From assembly GCA_008501735.1 (NCBI GenBank), contig QQUF01000056.1, forward strand, positions 53,091 to 117,090: a stretch of DNA of 64,000 nucleotides. Reading direction: 5' to 3'. Below, piece by piece: positions 1 through 9,045 of this stretch. The notes beneath the pieces are model-generated. The model did not search any database, was not told the origin of the DNA, and worked only from the letters and a program-made list of their open reading frames with translations. The position numbers and the translations under genes are program-made. Position 1 is the stretch's first letter; every line of letters starts with the position of its first letter. The stretch is from Calditrichota bacterium (GTDB lineage: Bacteria; CLD3).

Positions 1-1
1 T

Positions 2-235
2 GTAACAGTCGGCGACATTACAATGGAAGCTGCTAAAAAAATGTTACTCGAAGCTGATTGTTCAGTTGAAGCCGCAGAAGAAATTTACAAATTGACAACA
101 CTTTGTACTTTTGACGACAGATTTGTAATTCCTCCTGCACATCGTGAAGAAGCGATTGAAATGATGAAAGACCCTCTCGAATACAAACAACAAGTTGGTT
201 TTGGACTTCGTGAAGAACCAATGAGAGGTGCGTAA
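2..235 (+). CDS. narH: Respiratory nitrate reductase beta subunit, C-terminal fragment
   Basis: This is the last 77 codons of a gene that starts outside the window; the frame is open from base 2 to TAA at 233-235. NarH carries the Fe-S clusters that pass electrons from the haem b subunit NarI to the molybdenum subunit NarG on the cytoplasmic face of the membrane. The visible piece holds no cluster cysteines. The tail (a DDRFVIPPAHRE segment followed by the Gly-Phe-Gly end) resembles NarH C-termini. The call rests mainly on the next two genes being narJ and narI, which normally follow narH. narG is expected just upstream. Confidence 0.85.
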   Translation, partial: VTVGDITMEAAKKMLLEADCSVEAAEEIYKLTTLCTFDDRFVIPPAHREEAIEMMKDPLEYKQQVGFGLREEPMRGA

Positions 236-236
236 A

Positions 237-878
237 ATGTTGGACACAACTAAAATTTTTACAAATTTCTCTTTTCTTTTCACTTATCCTGAAACTCATT
301 TTGACGAAATAATAAAACAAGTACTCAACGAATTAGTACTAGTAGGACAATCGGAAGTCGTGGAAACGTTAAATCGTTTGCACGACTTTTTTAAAAGTCC
401 AAAGTTTTCAGATGTTGAAGAGACGTTCACGAGGACTTTTGATATGAATCCTGCCTGTTGTTTGGAAGTTGGTTGGCATTTATTCGGTGAAGATTACAAA
501 CGAGGTGAATTTCTTGTACTGATGAGACAATCTTTGGCAGAAGAAAGAATTCCTGAATCTACTGAATTACCTGACCATTTGAGTCATTGCCTACAACTTT
601 TAGCAAAATTGGAAGATGAAGATGGATATGAATTTGCAAGAGTTTTTATTCTTCCGGCTTTAGAGAAGATTCAACACGGTTGCAAAGACAAAGTAACAAA
701 TCCTTACACACAACTAGTTGACGCATTGATGGTTTTATTAAAATCAGTTTATGAGATAAAAGAGATTCCTTCGTCTTCTCCAAAGCACACTGATCCAAAA
801 TTAAATTTTCAAGAAAGTTTTCACCTTCAAAATACTGGAAACGGTGTTTTGAACAATCATTCGGAAAAAATGCTATGA
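237..878 (+). CDS. narJ: Nitrate reductase molybdenum cofactor assembly chaperone
   Basis: A 213-residue protein of the NarJ/TorD chaperone family. NarJ binds the NarG apoprotein and is needed for cofactor insertion and for attachment of NarGH to NarI; it is not part of the final enzyme. The N-terminus has the family's Phe-Leu-Phe-Thr-Tyr-Pro motif and the body is an all-helical acidic protein of usual length. The ATG at 237 is chosen over an in-frame GTG at 228 because AGAGGTG at 224-230 is well spaced for it and it follows the narH stop by one base. The 3' end overlaps narI by ATGA, so the genes are probably translationally coupled. Confidence 0.9.
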   Translation: MLDTTKIFTNFSFLFTYPETHFDEIIKQVLNELVLVGQSEVVETLNRLHDFFKSPKFSDVEETFTRTFDMNPACCLEVGWHLFGEDYKRGEFLVLMRQSLAEERIPESTELPDHLSHCLQLLAKLEDEDGYEFARVFILPALEKIQHGCKDKVTNPYTQLVDALMVLLKSVYEIKEIPSSSPKHTDPKLNFQESFHLQNTGNGVLNNHSEKML

Positions 879-1606
879 ATGAAAATACCTTTTTCGACTA
901 CTTAAACCTCTTTTGGTTTACAATTTTGCCTTACGTTGCATTGTTTACATTTTTCATTGCAACAATTCAACGTTATCGTGGAGAGGCTTTTACTTACTCA
1001 AGTTTGTCCTCTCAGTTCTTAGAAAACAAAGTTCATTTTTGGGCAATGGTTCCTTTTCACTACGGAATTTTGACAGTTCTTTTTGGGCATTTAATTGGAT
1101 TTTTGTGTCCTGCCGAATTGTTGGCTTGGAATAGCGAACCGATTCGACTTTATATTTTTGAAGTTACAGGTTTCATCGCAGCAATTTTTACTTTGGTCGG
1201 TTTGTTCAACATCATTATTAGACGAACTTCAAACGCCAGAATAAAAATGGTTACAACAACTGCTGACTGGGTTGTAATAGCAATCATAGTTTTTCAAGTT
1301 ATCACGGGAGTTTACACAGCAGTTTTCCACAGTTGGGGAAGCTCTTGGTTTGCATCTTCGATGGCTCCTTATCTTTGGTCAATCGTTCAGTTCAGCCCTG
1401 AAATCGCTTACGTAACACCTTTACCAATTATGGTAAAACTTCACATTATCAGTGCTTTTGTAATTGTTACACTTTTCCCATTTACAAGGTTGGTTCACGT
1501 TCTTGTTGTGCCGAATCCTTACCTCTGGCGAAAACCACAAGTTGTTCGTTGGTACTGGAACAGGAAAAAAATTCGTACTACAAGTTTCAAAATTGACAGA
1601 AAATAA
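875..1606 (+). CDS. narI: Respiratory nitrate reductase gamma subunit (haem b)
   Basis: A 243-residue integral membrane protein with five likely transmembrane helices. It oxidises quinol at the outer face and passes electrons through two b haems to NarH. The four expected haem ligands are visible: H62 and H72 (10 residues apart, in FHYG and GHLIG) and H190 and H208 (18 apart, in KLHII and RLVHVL). This is the same spacing as the ligand pairs known in E. coli NarI. It overlaps narJ by 4 nt. A 48-nt gap separates it from the first transporter gene, so narHJI and the transporters may share a transcript. Confidence 0.95.
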   Translation: MNENTFFDYLNLFWFTILPYVALFTFFIATIQRYRGEAFTYSSLSSQFLENKVHFWAMVPFHYGILTVLFGHLIGFLCPAELLAWNSEPIRLYIFEVTGFIAAIFTLVGLFNIIIRRTSNARIKMVTTTADWVVIAIIVFQVITGVYTAVFHSWGSSWFASSMAPYLWSIVQFSPEIAYVTPLPIMVKLHIISAFVIVTLFPFTRLVHVLVVPNPYLWRKPQVVRWYWNRKKIRTTSFKIDRK

Positions 1607-1654
1607 TTTACTAAATATTGAATTTAAAAATACGGATTAGTCCAGAGTTTGGTT

Positions 1655-3202
1655 ATGCAAAAACCTGAATTACTTGATTTTAGTCAGCCGAGAATAAAGA
1701 CTCTACATTATACTTGGATTGCATTTTTTATAACATTTTACGTTTGGTTTAACTTAGCTCCGTTAGCTACAACAATGCTGAAAAGTATGAATTGGCTAAC
1801 GAAGGAACACATCAAAATTTTACTCATTTGTAACGTTGCTCTAACGATTCCTGCAAGGATTGCTGTTGGTGCAATGATTGACCGTTACGGACCAAAGGTC
1901 GTTTTTTCCGGTCTGATGATTATTATGGCAATTCCTGCTTTTGTCTTCGCATTTGGCGATAATTTTATGCAATTGATGATTTCAAGATTAATTCTTGGAA
2001 GTATCGGAGCGGGATTTGTAATCGGGATTAAAATGGTTGCAAACTGGTTCCCGCCAAAAATGATTGGACGAGCAGAAGGATTTTATGCTGGTTGGGGAAA
2101 CTTTGGTTCAGCTTGGGCAGCAATGACTCTTCCTTGGATTGCAATTACAGTTTGTAAAGAATGGCTTGGACTCGGTGAAGACAGTTGGCGTTGGGCATTA
2201 TTCATTAACGGAGCAGTTTCTTTAATTTATGGAATCGCTTACTACTTTCTTGTAGATGATATGCCGGAAGGTAAAAAGTTTGAGGGAACTAAAAAAGCCG
2301 GTCCGATGACAGTTACCTCTTACAAAGATCTTGTCCAATACGTGATTTGGTCTATTCCATTAATTGGAGCAATGATTGTTTTGGCTTGGAGACTTTCGAC
2401 TGTAAAAGTGAACGGAACTCCAATAATTGACGAAACAATTCTTTACATCACTTACGGTGTCTTAGGGCTTTTCTTAGTCGGACACATTGTAAAAGTTTTA
2501 CAAGTAAATTTGCCATACCTAAAAGCTGGAGTTCCTGAAAATGAAAAATATAATTGGGGAAGTGTAGCCGCTTTAAACAGTACTTACTTTGCAAATTTTG
2601 GCTCGGAACTCGCAGTTGTTTCGATGCTTCCAATGTTCTTTGAAAGCACTTTCAGTAGTCTTCAAGATGCAAGTGGAAATTACATAATGACAGCAACAAT
2701 GGCTGGACTAATCGCAGCTTCTTTTGCTTTTGTAAATCTTTTTGCACGTCCTCTTGGCGGATTGCTTTCTGACAAAATGAAAAACAGAAAACGAACAATG
2801 CTATTTTATATGCTCGGAATTGCAATCGGATTTTTCTGTATGGCAAATATCGGACAGTACGGAAATATTACTCCCGAAGGTGTCCAAGAAATTATTCCAA
2901 TGTTTGACGGAATGTGGTGGCTTGGAGTTTCTGTTGTGATAACTGTAATTTGTTCAATTTTTGTTCAAGGAGCAGAAGGTGCAACTTTCGCTGTGATTCC
3001 ATTGATTAACAAAAAAATGACAGGGCAAATTGCGGGAATGGCTGGAGCTTACGGAAATGTTGGAGCAGTTTGTTACTTGGTGTTATTCTCACTTGTTGAT
3101 GCAAGGACTTTCTTCTTCATCACAGCTACTGGAGCTTTTATCAGCTTTCTTTTCTGCTGGTTTATGCTTGAAGAACCAAAAGACTCTTTCGCTGACGAAT
3201 AA
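1655..3202 (+). CDS. narK: MFS nitrate/nitrite transporter, NarK type (first copy)
   Basis: A 515-residue major facilitator protein with about 12 hydrophobic segments. It most likely moves nitrate in and/or nitrite out for the adjacent nitrate reductase. Family marks include the loop 2-3 motif (GAMIDRYGPK, near residue 75), a NarK-like signature (ANWFPPKMIGRAEGFYAGWG), and GSELAVVSMLP in the C-terminal half. An insertion of about 60 residues lies between the two six-helix halves. The ATG at 1655 is preferred to an in-frame TTG at 1649; no clear Shine-Dalgarno is seen for either. It is clearly diverged from the second copy downstream, so this is not a recent duplication. Confidence 0.85.
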   Translation: MQKPELLDFSQPRIKTLHYTWIAFFITFYVWFNLAPLATTMLKSMNWLTKEHIKILLICNVALTIPARIAVGAMIDRYGPKVVFSGLMIIMAIPAFVFAFGDNFMQLMISRLILGSIGAGFVIGIKMVANWFPPKMIGRAEGFYAGWGNFGSAWAAMTLPWIAITVCKEWLGLGEDSWRWALFINGAVSLIYGIAYYFLVDDMPEGKKFEGTKKAGPMTVTSYKDLVQYVIWSIPLIGAMIVLAWRLSTVKVNGTPIIDETILYITYGVLGLFLVGHIVKVLQVNLPYLKAGVPENEKYNWGSVAALNSTYFANFGSELAVVSMLPMFFESTFSSLQDASGNYIMTATMAGLIAASFAFVNLFARPLGGLLSDKMKNRKRTMLFYMLGIAIGFFCMANIGQYGNITPEGVQEIIPMFDGMWWLGVSVVITVICSIFVQGAEGATFAVIPLINKKMTGQIAGMAGAYGNVGAVCYLVLFSLVDARTFFFITATGAFISFLFCWFMLEEPKDSFADE

Positions 3203-3208
3203 AATTTT

Positions 3209-3241
3209 AGACCTGAAAGGTTTTCAAAACCTTTCAGGTCT
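3209..3241 (+). repeat. Palindromic repeat / likely terminator after first narK
   Basis: Two perfect 16-base arms (AGACCTGAAAGGTTTT and its complement) flank one unpaired base, 7 nt after the narK stop and followed by a short T-run, so it can act as an intrinsic terminator or attenuator before the second transporter. A sister copy with one compensatory base-pair change lies at 52557-52588, which marks it as a dispersed element and not a private terminator. Confidence 0.85.
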
Positions 3242-3292
3242 TTTACAAAACAAAAATTTTGAAAATACAAATCAAAATCGGAGATAAAATAG

Positions 3293-4915
3293 ATGACTGA
3301 CCTTACAAAATGGAATCCCGAAGACGCAGTTTTTTGGGAGAAAGAGGGCAAGTCGATAGCTACACGGAATTTATGGATTTCGATACCAAGTTTATTAGTT
3401 GGATTTGCTGTATGGTTAATGTGGGGAATCATTACCGTTCAGATGAAAAATATGGGTTTTACTTTTGGTAAATCACCTGAAGAAGCAATGGGATTGTTGT
3501 TCATTCTTTCATCGGTTGCAGGTCTTACAGGAGCAACTTTAAGAATTCCAAGTTCATTTTTTATTCGGTTAGCTGGCGGAAGAAACACGATTTTTTTAAC
3601 AACTGCTTTTCTAATGATTCCGTCAATCGGAACTGCAATAGGTTTGCAAGACCCGAATACTTCATTTGAATTTTTTGTTGTGATGGCATTTCTTTCAGGT
3701 TTAGGAGGTGGAAACTTTGCCTCTTCAATGAGTAACATCAGTTTCTTTTATCCCAAAAAATCTCAAGGTTACGCTCTCGGAATGAATGCAGGTTTGGGGA
3801 ATTTCGGTGTTACAACAATGCAAATCCTAATTCCGCTTGTAATGACAATTCCAATGCTTGGTGCTTTGAGCGGTGAACCGATGATTTTGAAAAGTAGTAG
3901 CGGAACGATTTTTAAACAAATTGCGGCAGGTTCACAAACTTGGCTTCCAAATGCTGGTTGGGTTTGGATGCTTTGGCTCATTCCATTGGCATTTTTCGGT
4001 TGGTTCAAAATGAACAACATCAAAACGGAAAATGTTACACCGAACTTAAAGAACCCACTTGTTTCTTTTGGAAGAATTACTTGGCTTTTGATAATCGGAT
4101 TCATTACTGCGGCAATTGGACTTTACTTCATTTTAGAATTTAAATCTTTGACTTGGGTGAAATGGATTGCCTTACCTGTTGTCATTTTCCTGACTGTTTT
4201 TCTGATGAAAGTTCTTTCACCTGGTGAAATTAAAGCAAACCTTGAACGTCAGTACAAGATTTTCAATAACAAACACACTTGGATAATGACAATCATTTAC
4301 ACAATGACTTTTGGTTCATTCATTGGATTTGCTGCTGCGGTTGGACTTGCAATAAAATTCATCTTTGGTGTTCAACACGTAATGGTTGATGGAGTGATGA
4401 CTCACAATTTGCCAAATCCTGACGGACCTGCAACTTTTATGTACGTTTGGGTTGGAGCTTTCGTTGGTGCTTTGATTCGTCCAATCGGTGGAAAAATCGC
4501 TGATAAAGTCGGTGGTGCAATTGTAACACAAGTTGTCGCGATTGTAATGGTTTTGGCTTCGATTGGAGTTGGTTACTACTCTGCTTTGGCTTACCAATCT
4601 GCAACTCCACAAGACCATTTTATGCCATTTTTCGTACTCATCGTGATTCTTTTTGCCGCAACTGGAATTGGGAATGGCTCGACTTTTAGAACAATCTCAA
4701 TGGTTTTTAATGTTGAGCAAGCTGGACCTGTTTTGGGTTGGACTTCTGCTGTTGCCGCTTACGGAGCATTTTTGATTCCGAAAGTTATCGGTGAGCAAAT
4801 GAAAGCTACAACTCCCGAAGTTGCGATGTATGGATTTGCAGTGTTTTATGCAGTTTGTGCTGTTTTGAATTGGTGGTATTACTTAGGTCCAAAAGCCGAA
4901 TACAAAAATCCGTAG
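3293..4915 (+). CDS. narK: MFS nitrate/nitrite transporter, NarK type (second copy)
   Basis: A 540-residue NarK-family transporter with about 12 hydrophobic segments. It carries the nitrate signatures well: GGGNFASSMSNISFFYPK near residue 140 and AGLGNFGVT near 167. A second Gly-rich segment lies near residue 460 (ATGIGNGSTFRTISMVF). Conserved Arg in TLRIPSSFF and in the STFRTI segment fit the two substrate-binding arginines of the family. Compared with the first copy it looks like the classical NarK branch. Tandem NarK1/NarK2 pairs are known in denitrifiers, where one may favour proton-nitrate import and the other nitrate/nitrite exchange; which is which cannot be read here. Confidence 0.92.
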   Translation: MTDLTKWNPEDAVFWEKEGKSIATRNLWISIPSLLVGFAVWLMWGIITVQMKNMGFTFGKSPEEAMGLLFILSSVAGLTGATLRIPSSFFIRLAGGRNTIFLTTAFLMIPSIGTAIGLQDPNTSFEFFVVMAFLSGLGGGNFASSMSNISFFYPKKSQGYALGMNAGLGNFGVTTMQILIPLVMTIPMLGALSGEPMILKSSSGTIFKQIAAGSQTWLPNAGWVWMLWLIPLAFFGWFKMNNIKTENVTPNLKNPLVSFGRITWLLIIGFITAAIGLYFILEFKSLTWVKWIALPVVIFLTVFLMKVLSPGEIKANLERQYKIFNNKHTWIMTIIYTMTFGSFIGFAAAVGLAIKFIFGVQHVMVDGVMTHNLPNPDGPATFMYVWVGAFVGALIRPIGGKIADKVGGAIVTQVVAIVMVLASIGVGYYSALAYQSATPQDHFMPFFVLIVILFAATGIGNGSTFRTISMVFNVEQAGPVLGWTSAVAAYGAFLIPKVIGEQMKATTPEVAMYGFAVFYAVCAVLNWWYYLGPKAEYKNP

Positions 4916-4923
4916 TTTTTTAC

Positions 4924-4966
4924 AGGAGCACAGTCTTTAGGCTGTTAGTAAATTGAAAATGCTCCT
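4924..4966 (+). repeat. Inverted repeat between narK and actA
   Basis: AGGAGCA at 4924-4930 pairs with TGCTCCT at 4960-4966, and ACAG/CTGT inside the left part can form a small second stem. There is no long T-run, so terminator function is uncertain. It is the only notable structure in the 105-nt gap before the ACIII operon. Confidence 0.4.
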
Positions 4967-5020
4967 AAGAATTTTTGTTTTTACAGTAAAAAATTAGTTT
5001 TAGGAATAAAGTGTAAAATT

Positions 5021-5677
5021 ATGACAAACAAAAATATAACAATCATCATTTTAATTGCGTTGATAATGGGTACTTTGATTTATGCACAAAGTATTGACAT
5101 AAATTTGCCTGACAACAATCAAGGTTATGCACCAAAACAACCAATTAATTTCTCACACAGATTGCACGCTGGCGATTTACAACTTGATTGTCTTTATTGC
5201 CACACAGGAGCTGATAAAAGTCGGCACGCAGGAGTTCCGCCTGCAAGTGTTTGTATGAATTGCCACAATTTTGTAACTGCTCCTTGGGATATGGTTCAAC
5301 TTGAAGAAGAAAATGCTAAAAAAGAGAATCGAGACCTTCAAATCCCTGTTTCAGATGAGTTAGCAAAACTTTACGCAGCTGTTGGTTTTAACACCGAGAA
5401 AATGAAATACGACGAAAGTCTTACCAAAAAGCCAATCGAATGGAATCGCGTTCACAACATTCCTGCTTACGTTTATTTCGACCACAGAAGACACGTAAAT
5501 GCAGAAGTTTCTTGTCAACAATGTCACGGAGCTGTTGAAACTATGGAAACTCTTTCACAAGAAAGCGACCTTTCGATGGGTTGGTGTGTGAATTGTCACA
5601 GAGACGTTAATTCAGGTAAACTTTCAGATTTAGTAGGCAAAAATGCTTCTACAAATTGTGCAGGTTGCCATTACTAA
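5021..5677 (+). CDS. actA: Alternative complex III, pentahaem cytochrome c subunit ActA
   Basis: A 218-residue exported cytochrome with an N-terminal hydrophobic signal/anchor (residues about 5-22) and five CxxCH haem c motifs, at C57, C78, C165, C189 and C213. Five haems is the known content of ActA, which relays electrons from the quinol-oxidising core of alternative complex III toward a c-type acceptor. The spacing (two motifs near the N-terminus, a gap of about 85 residues, three near the C-terminus) fits the family. It is the first gene of an actABCDEF set on the same strand. No lipobox Cys is seen at the signal end. Confidence 0.92.
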   Translation: MTNKNITIIILIALIMGTLIYAQSIDINLPDNNQGYAPKQPINFSHRLHAGDLQLDCLYCHTGADKSRHAGVPPASVCMNCHNFVTAPWDMVQLEEENAKKENRDLQIPVSDELAKLYAAVGFNTEKMKYDESLTKKPIEWNRVHNIPAYVYFDHRRHVNAEVSCQQCHGAVETMETLSQESDLSMGWCVNCHRDVNSGKLSDLVGKNASTNCAGCHY

Positions 5678-5972
5678 ACAGTGAACAATGAACAGTTAAC
5701 AGTGAACAGTAAAGAGAATTTGGCTTTGCCAAATTTCAAAATTGTAGGGTAAACTTGTTTGTTTGCTCAAAAAAAATAGGACGAACAAAAAATACGAAAA
5801 CAATGAAAAGTGAACAGTTAAATATTTCGCTTCGCTCAAAATTAGGAAATTGCGGTGCTACGATTTCCTGTCGTAGTAACGCTTAATTTTCAGGAACAAA
5901 GTTTGCGAGTTGCACGCTTTTTGCGGGCTTCACGCTTTTCGTTTTTAAAAATGATTAATTATTGGAACTAAA
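5678..5972 (+). repeat. Repeat-rich, foldable spacer between actA and actB
   Basis: A 295-nt gap, long for an otherwise compact operon. It holds four or more degenerate copies of a GTGAACAGTTAA-like unit (about 5682-5712 and 5808-5822). A nested hairpin follows at 5838-5890: outer AAAATTA/TAATTTT, then GCG/CGC, then CTACGA/TCGTAG around a 7-nt loop. Twin ACGCTTTT words occur at about 5934. No ORF is evident. It may be a dispersed intergenic element that landed inside the operon, or a processing/attenuation site. Confidence 0.5.
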
Positions 5973-8900
5973 ATGTCAGAAAAAAATACTAAAAAATATT
6001 GGAAAGGTGTTGAAGAACGAGAATTCACGCCTGAATTTGCACAAACCTTAGAAAGCGAATTTCCTGCCAAACCAGAAGAAATTGAAGATTTTTTGACCTC
6101 TCCAAAGCCTAAAACTTCAAGGCGGTCATTTTTGAAAATTGCAGGATTTTCCGTTGCAGGTTCAATGATTGCTTCTTGCGTTGGCGGTTCGATTGAAAAG
6201 TCAATTCCTGTTCTCATCAAACCCGAAGAAATCACTCCCGGAAAGGCTTACTGGTACGCAACGACTTGTGCAGGTTGCAGTGCTTCTTGCGGAATTTTGA
6301 CAAAAAACCGTGATGGAAGACCAATAAAAGTCGAAGGAAATCCACAACATCTTTTGTCAAAAGGCGGAGTTTGTGCAGTCGGTCAAGCAATGGTTTTAGG
6401 GCTTTACGACACACATCGTTTGCAAAAACCAAAAGCTAACGGACAAGACACAAGCTCAATGGAAATTGACAGTGCAATTACTTCAAAATTAGCTGGAATT
6501 AACGACAACGTTTACTTCTTAACAGGAACTTTGTCGAGTCCAAGCACCAAAGCAACAATCCAAAAATTCCTTAGCAAGTATCCAAACTCGAAACACATCG
6601 AATACGATGCTGTTTCTTACTCAGCAATTTTAGATTCACACGAAATAAATTTTGGACAACGAGTTCTTCCTCACTACAATTTTGACAAAGCTGACGTGAT
6701 TGTCAGTTTTGACGCAGATTTTCTTGGAACTTGGATTTCACCTGTGGAATTTACAAAAGCTTACACAAGCGGTCGAAAACTCGAAGGGAAATCTCCAAAA
6801 ATTAACAAGCATTTCCAATTAGAAGGAAGAATGTCAGTTTCGGGTGCAAATGCAGACCGAAGAATTAAAGCTACACGAGAAGAAGAAGTAGCGATTCTTT
6901 TGGCGATTGCAAATAAAATTGCACAAAGAAGCGGCTCGGAATTTCCAAGTTGGCAAGGTAAAAATGCAGATTCAAAAGTTGTTAATGAAATCGTTGACAG
7001 TCTTTGGAGTGCAAAAGGAAAAAGCCTTGTGATTAGTGGAATCAACGATGTTAATGTTCAAAATGTCGTGAATTTCATTAATGAAAAATTAGGAAATTAC
7101 GGTCAAACTCTTGACATCGAAAATGCTTCAAAACAGTGGAATGGAAACGATTCAGACGTTAAAGAATTAATCGGAAAAATGAAAAACGGTCAAGTGAACG
7201 CTCTTTTTGTAGCTGACTCAAACCCTGCTTACAGTTTGCCAAATTCAGAAGAATTTAAAACTCTTTTTTCAAAAGTTCCTCTGACAGTTTCTTTCGCAGA
7301 ACACATTGACGAAACTTCAAGTTTGGCAAAATTCATAATTTCCACACCTCATTTCTTGGAATCTTGGAACGACACAGAAGTTGTTTCGGGAATGATGAGT
7401 GTTACACAACCGACTGTTCCTGCTACAAAAGAAAATCGAACAGTTCGCCAAACTCTAAGCACTTGGCTCGGCGAATCAACAGACGACCTTAAAATTTTGC
7501 AAAATTATTGGCAAGAAAATATTTTCTCAAGAGCAGAAGGACTTTCAACTTTCCAAACATTTTGGGATAATTCGGTTCACGACGGTTTTGTAAAAATCAA
7601 GCCTCAAGAACCAGTAGAATTTACAGAATTTGCGTTAGGGCAAAATGCACCAAAGGTTCAATCTGTTTCAGGAGATTCTTATGAATTAGTGCTTTACCAA
7701 AAAGCAGCAATGCTTGACGGAAAACACGCTCAAAATGCTTGGCTTCAAGAATTATCTGACCCTGTAACAAAAGCAGTATGGGATAATTACGTTTGTCTTT
7801 CACAAAAAACTGCCGAAAAATTTGGCGTTGTGAATGGCGATGTCTTGAAAGTTGATTCTGACGGAGTAACTGTAAACTTAATGGCACAAATTCAGCCCGG
7901 ACAACACGACAATGTTGTTGCGATTGCAGTTGGTTACGGAAGAATGGGAACAGAAAGATTTGCCAAAATCGGTCCAAAATGGATTGAAGGAAAAGGCACT
8001 TTGGAAGAGGGCAAAAAAGTCGGTAAAAATGCTTACCACTTCACACAACAAAAAGCAAAAAATATTTCATTTAGCAATAAAGTTCAGCTTTCAAAAACAG
8101 GTGAACACAGAGATTTGGCTTTGACCCAAACTCACCACACAATTACTGAACCCGAAAAATTTGGCGGAGAAAGAAGAAATATGGTTCGTGAGACGACTCT
8201 TGCGAGTTACATCAAAGATCCTTCTTCCGGAAATCATCGTCCACATATGACACCTGAACTTTGGGAACAAGATTTCAAATACGAAGGTCATCATTGGGCA
8301 ATGTCAATTGATTTGGGAAAATGCACTGGCTGTTCGGCTTGTGTAATTTCTTGTCAAGCTGAAAACAACATTCCAGTCGTTGGAAAAGATGAAGTTTTCC
8401 GTCGTCGTGAAATGCAGTGGATGAGAATTGACAGATATTATTCAGGTGATGACGGTGATGTTGATACTTTGCACCAACCTGTAATGTGTCAACATTGCGA
8501 CCACGCTCCTTGTGAAGGTGTTTGTCCTGTTTTGGCGACAGTTCACAGCGACGAAGGTTTGAACCAACAAATTTACAACCGTTGTGTCGGAACTCGTTAC
8601 TGTGCAAACAACTGTCCTTACAAAGTCCGTCGTTTCAATTGGTTCGATTATTGGAATCAAGGAGAAAAGGAAAACTTGGTCCTGAATCCTGACATTACAA
8701 CTCGTTCTCGTGGAGTTATGGAAAAATGCTCAATGTGTGTTCAGAGAATTCAAGAAGCAAAAACGGAAGCGAAAAGATTGAACAAACCGCTTGCTGACGG
8801 GGACATTCAACTTGCTTGTCAACAATCTTGCCCGGCAGATGCAATTGTTTTCGGAGATGTAAATGACAAGGAAAGTGTAGTTTCAAAAGCAATTGCTGAT

Positions 8901-9008
8901 GCTCGTAATTACACAATGCTTGAAGAAATGAACTTCAGAACAGGAGTTAGCTACTTAACCAAAGTTCGTAACCGTGGCGAAATTTCTGACGACAAACACG
9001 GACACTAA
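5973..9008 (+). CDS. actB: Alternative complex III, ActB (molybdopterin-like plus ferredoxin-like)
   Basis: A 1011-residue fusion typical of ActB. A twin-arginine motif (SRRSFLK, R50-R51) precedes a hydrophobic stretch, so it is probably a Tat substrate. Residues about 80-740 resemble the catalytic subunit of molybdopterin oxidoreductases, with CAGCSASCG near residue 94 and a fourth Cys in GGVCAVGQ. Residues about 770-980 form an Fe-S domain with four cysteine groups: CTGCSACVISC; CQHCDHAPCEGVC; CVGTRYCANNC, whose atypical second position suits a 3Fe-4S cluster; and CSMC with CQQSCP. In ACIII the N-terminal half is known to lack the Mo cofactor and the clusters carry electrons to ActA. ATG at 5973; actC begins 37 nt downstream. 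Confidence 0.95.
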   Translation: MSEKNTKKYWKGVEEREFTPEFAQTLESEFPAKPEEIEDFLTSPKPKTSRRSFLKIAGFSVAGSMIASCVGGSIEKSIPVLIKPEEITPGKAYWYATTCAGCSASCGILTKNRDGRPIKVEGNPQHLLSKGGVCAVGQAMVLGLYDTHRLQKPKANGQDTSSMEIDSAITSKLAGINDNVYFLTGTLSSPSTKATIQKFLSKYPNSKHIEYDAVSYSAILDSHEINFGQRVLPHYNFDKADVIVSFDADFLGTWISPVEFTKAYTSGRKLEGKSPKINKHFQLEGRMSVSGANADRRIKATREEEVAILLAIANKIAQRSGSEFPSWQGKNADSKVVNEIVDSLWSAKGKSLVISGINDVNVQNVVNFINEKLGNYGQTLDIENASKQWNGNDSDVKELIGKMKNGQVNALFVADSNPAYSLPNSEEFKTLFSKVPLTVSFAEHIDETSSLAKFIISTPHFLESWNDTEVVSGMMSVTQPTVPATKENRTVRQTLSTWLGESTDDLKILQNYWQENIFSRAEGLSTFQTFWDNSVHDGFVKIKPQEPVEFTEFALGQNAPKVQSVSGDSYELVLYQKAAMLDGKHAQNAWLQELSDPVTKAVWDNYVCLSQKTAEKFGVVNGDVLKVDSDGVTVNLMAQIQPGQHDNVVAIAVGYGRMGTERFAKIGPKWIEGKGTLEEGKKVGKNAYHFTQQKAKNISFSNKVQLSKTGEHRDLALTQTHHTITEPEKFGGERRNMVRETTLASYIKDPSSGNHRPHMTPELWEQDFKYEGHHWAMSIDLGKCTGCSACVISCQAENNIPVVGKDEVFRRREMQWMRIDRYYSGDDGDVDTLHQPVMCQHCDHAPCEGVCPVLATVHSDEGLNQQIYNRCVGTRYCANNCPYKVRRFNWFDYWNQGEKENLVLNPDITTRSRGVMEKCSMCVQRIQEAKTEAKRLNKPLADGDIQLACQQSCPADAIVFGDVNDKESVVSKAIADARNYTMLEEMNFRTGVSYLTKVRNRGEISDDKHGH

Positions 9009-9045
9009 GGGTAAAAAATTAAATTAGCGGAGATTTTAAATAAAA

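Noticed and set aside
3073-3432. 119-codon minus-strand frame spanning the narK junction
   Set aside because: It crosses the palindrome and two real genes and has no start signal or family features.
7621-7977. Long minus-strand open frames inside actB, ubiD-like and other genes
   Set aside because: They are antisense to well-supported genes, with unnatural composition and no ribosome sites; treated as shadows.
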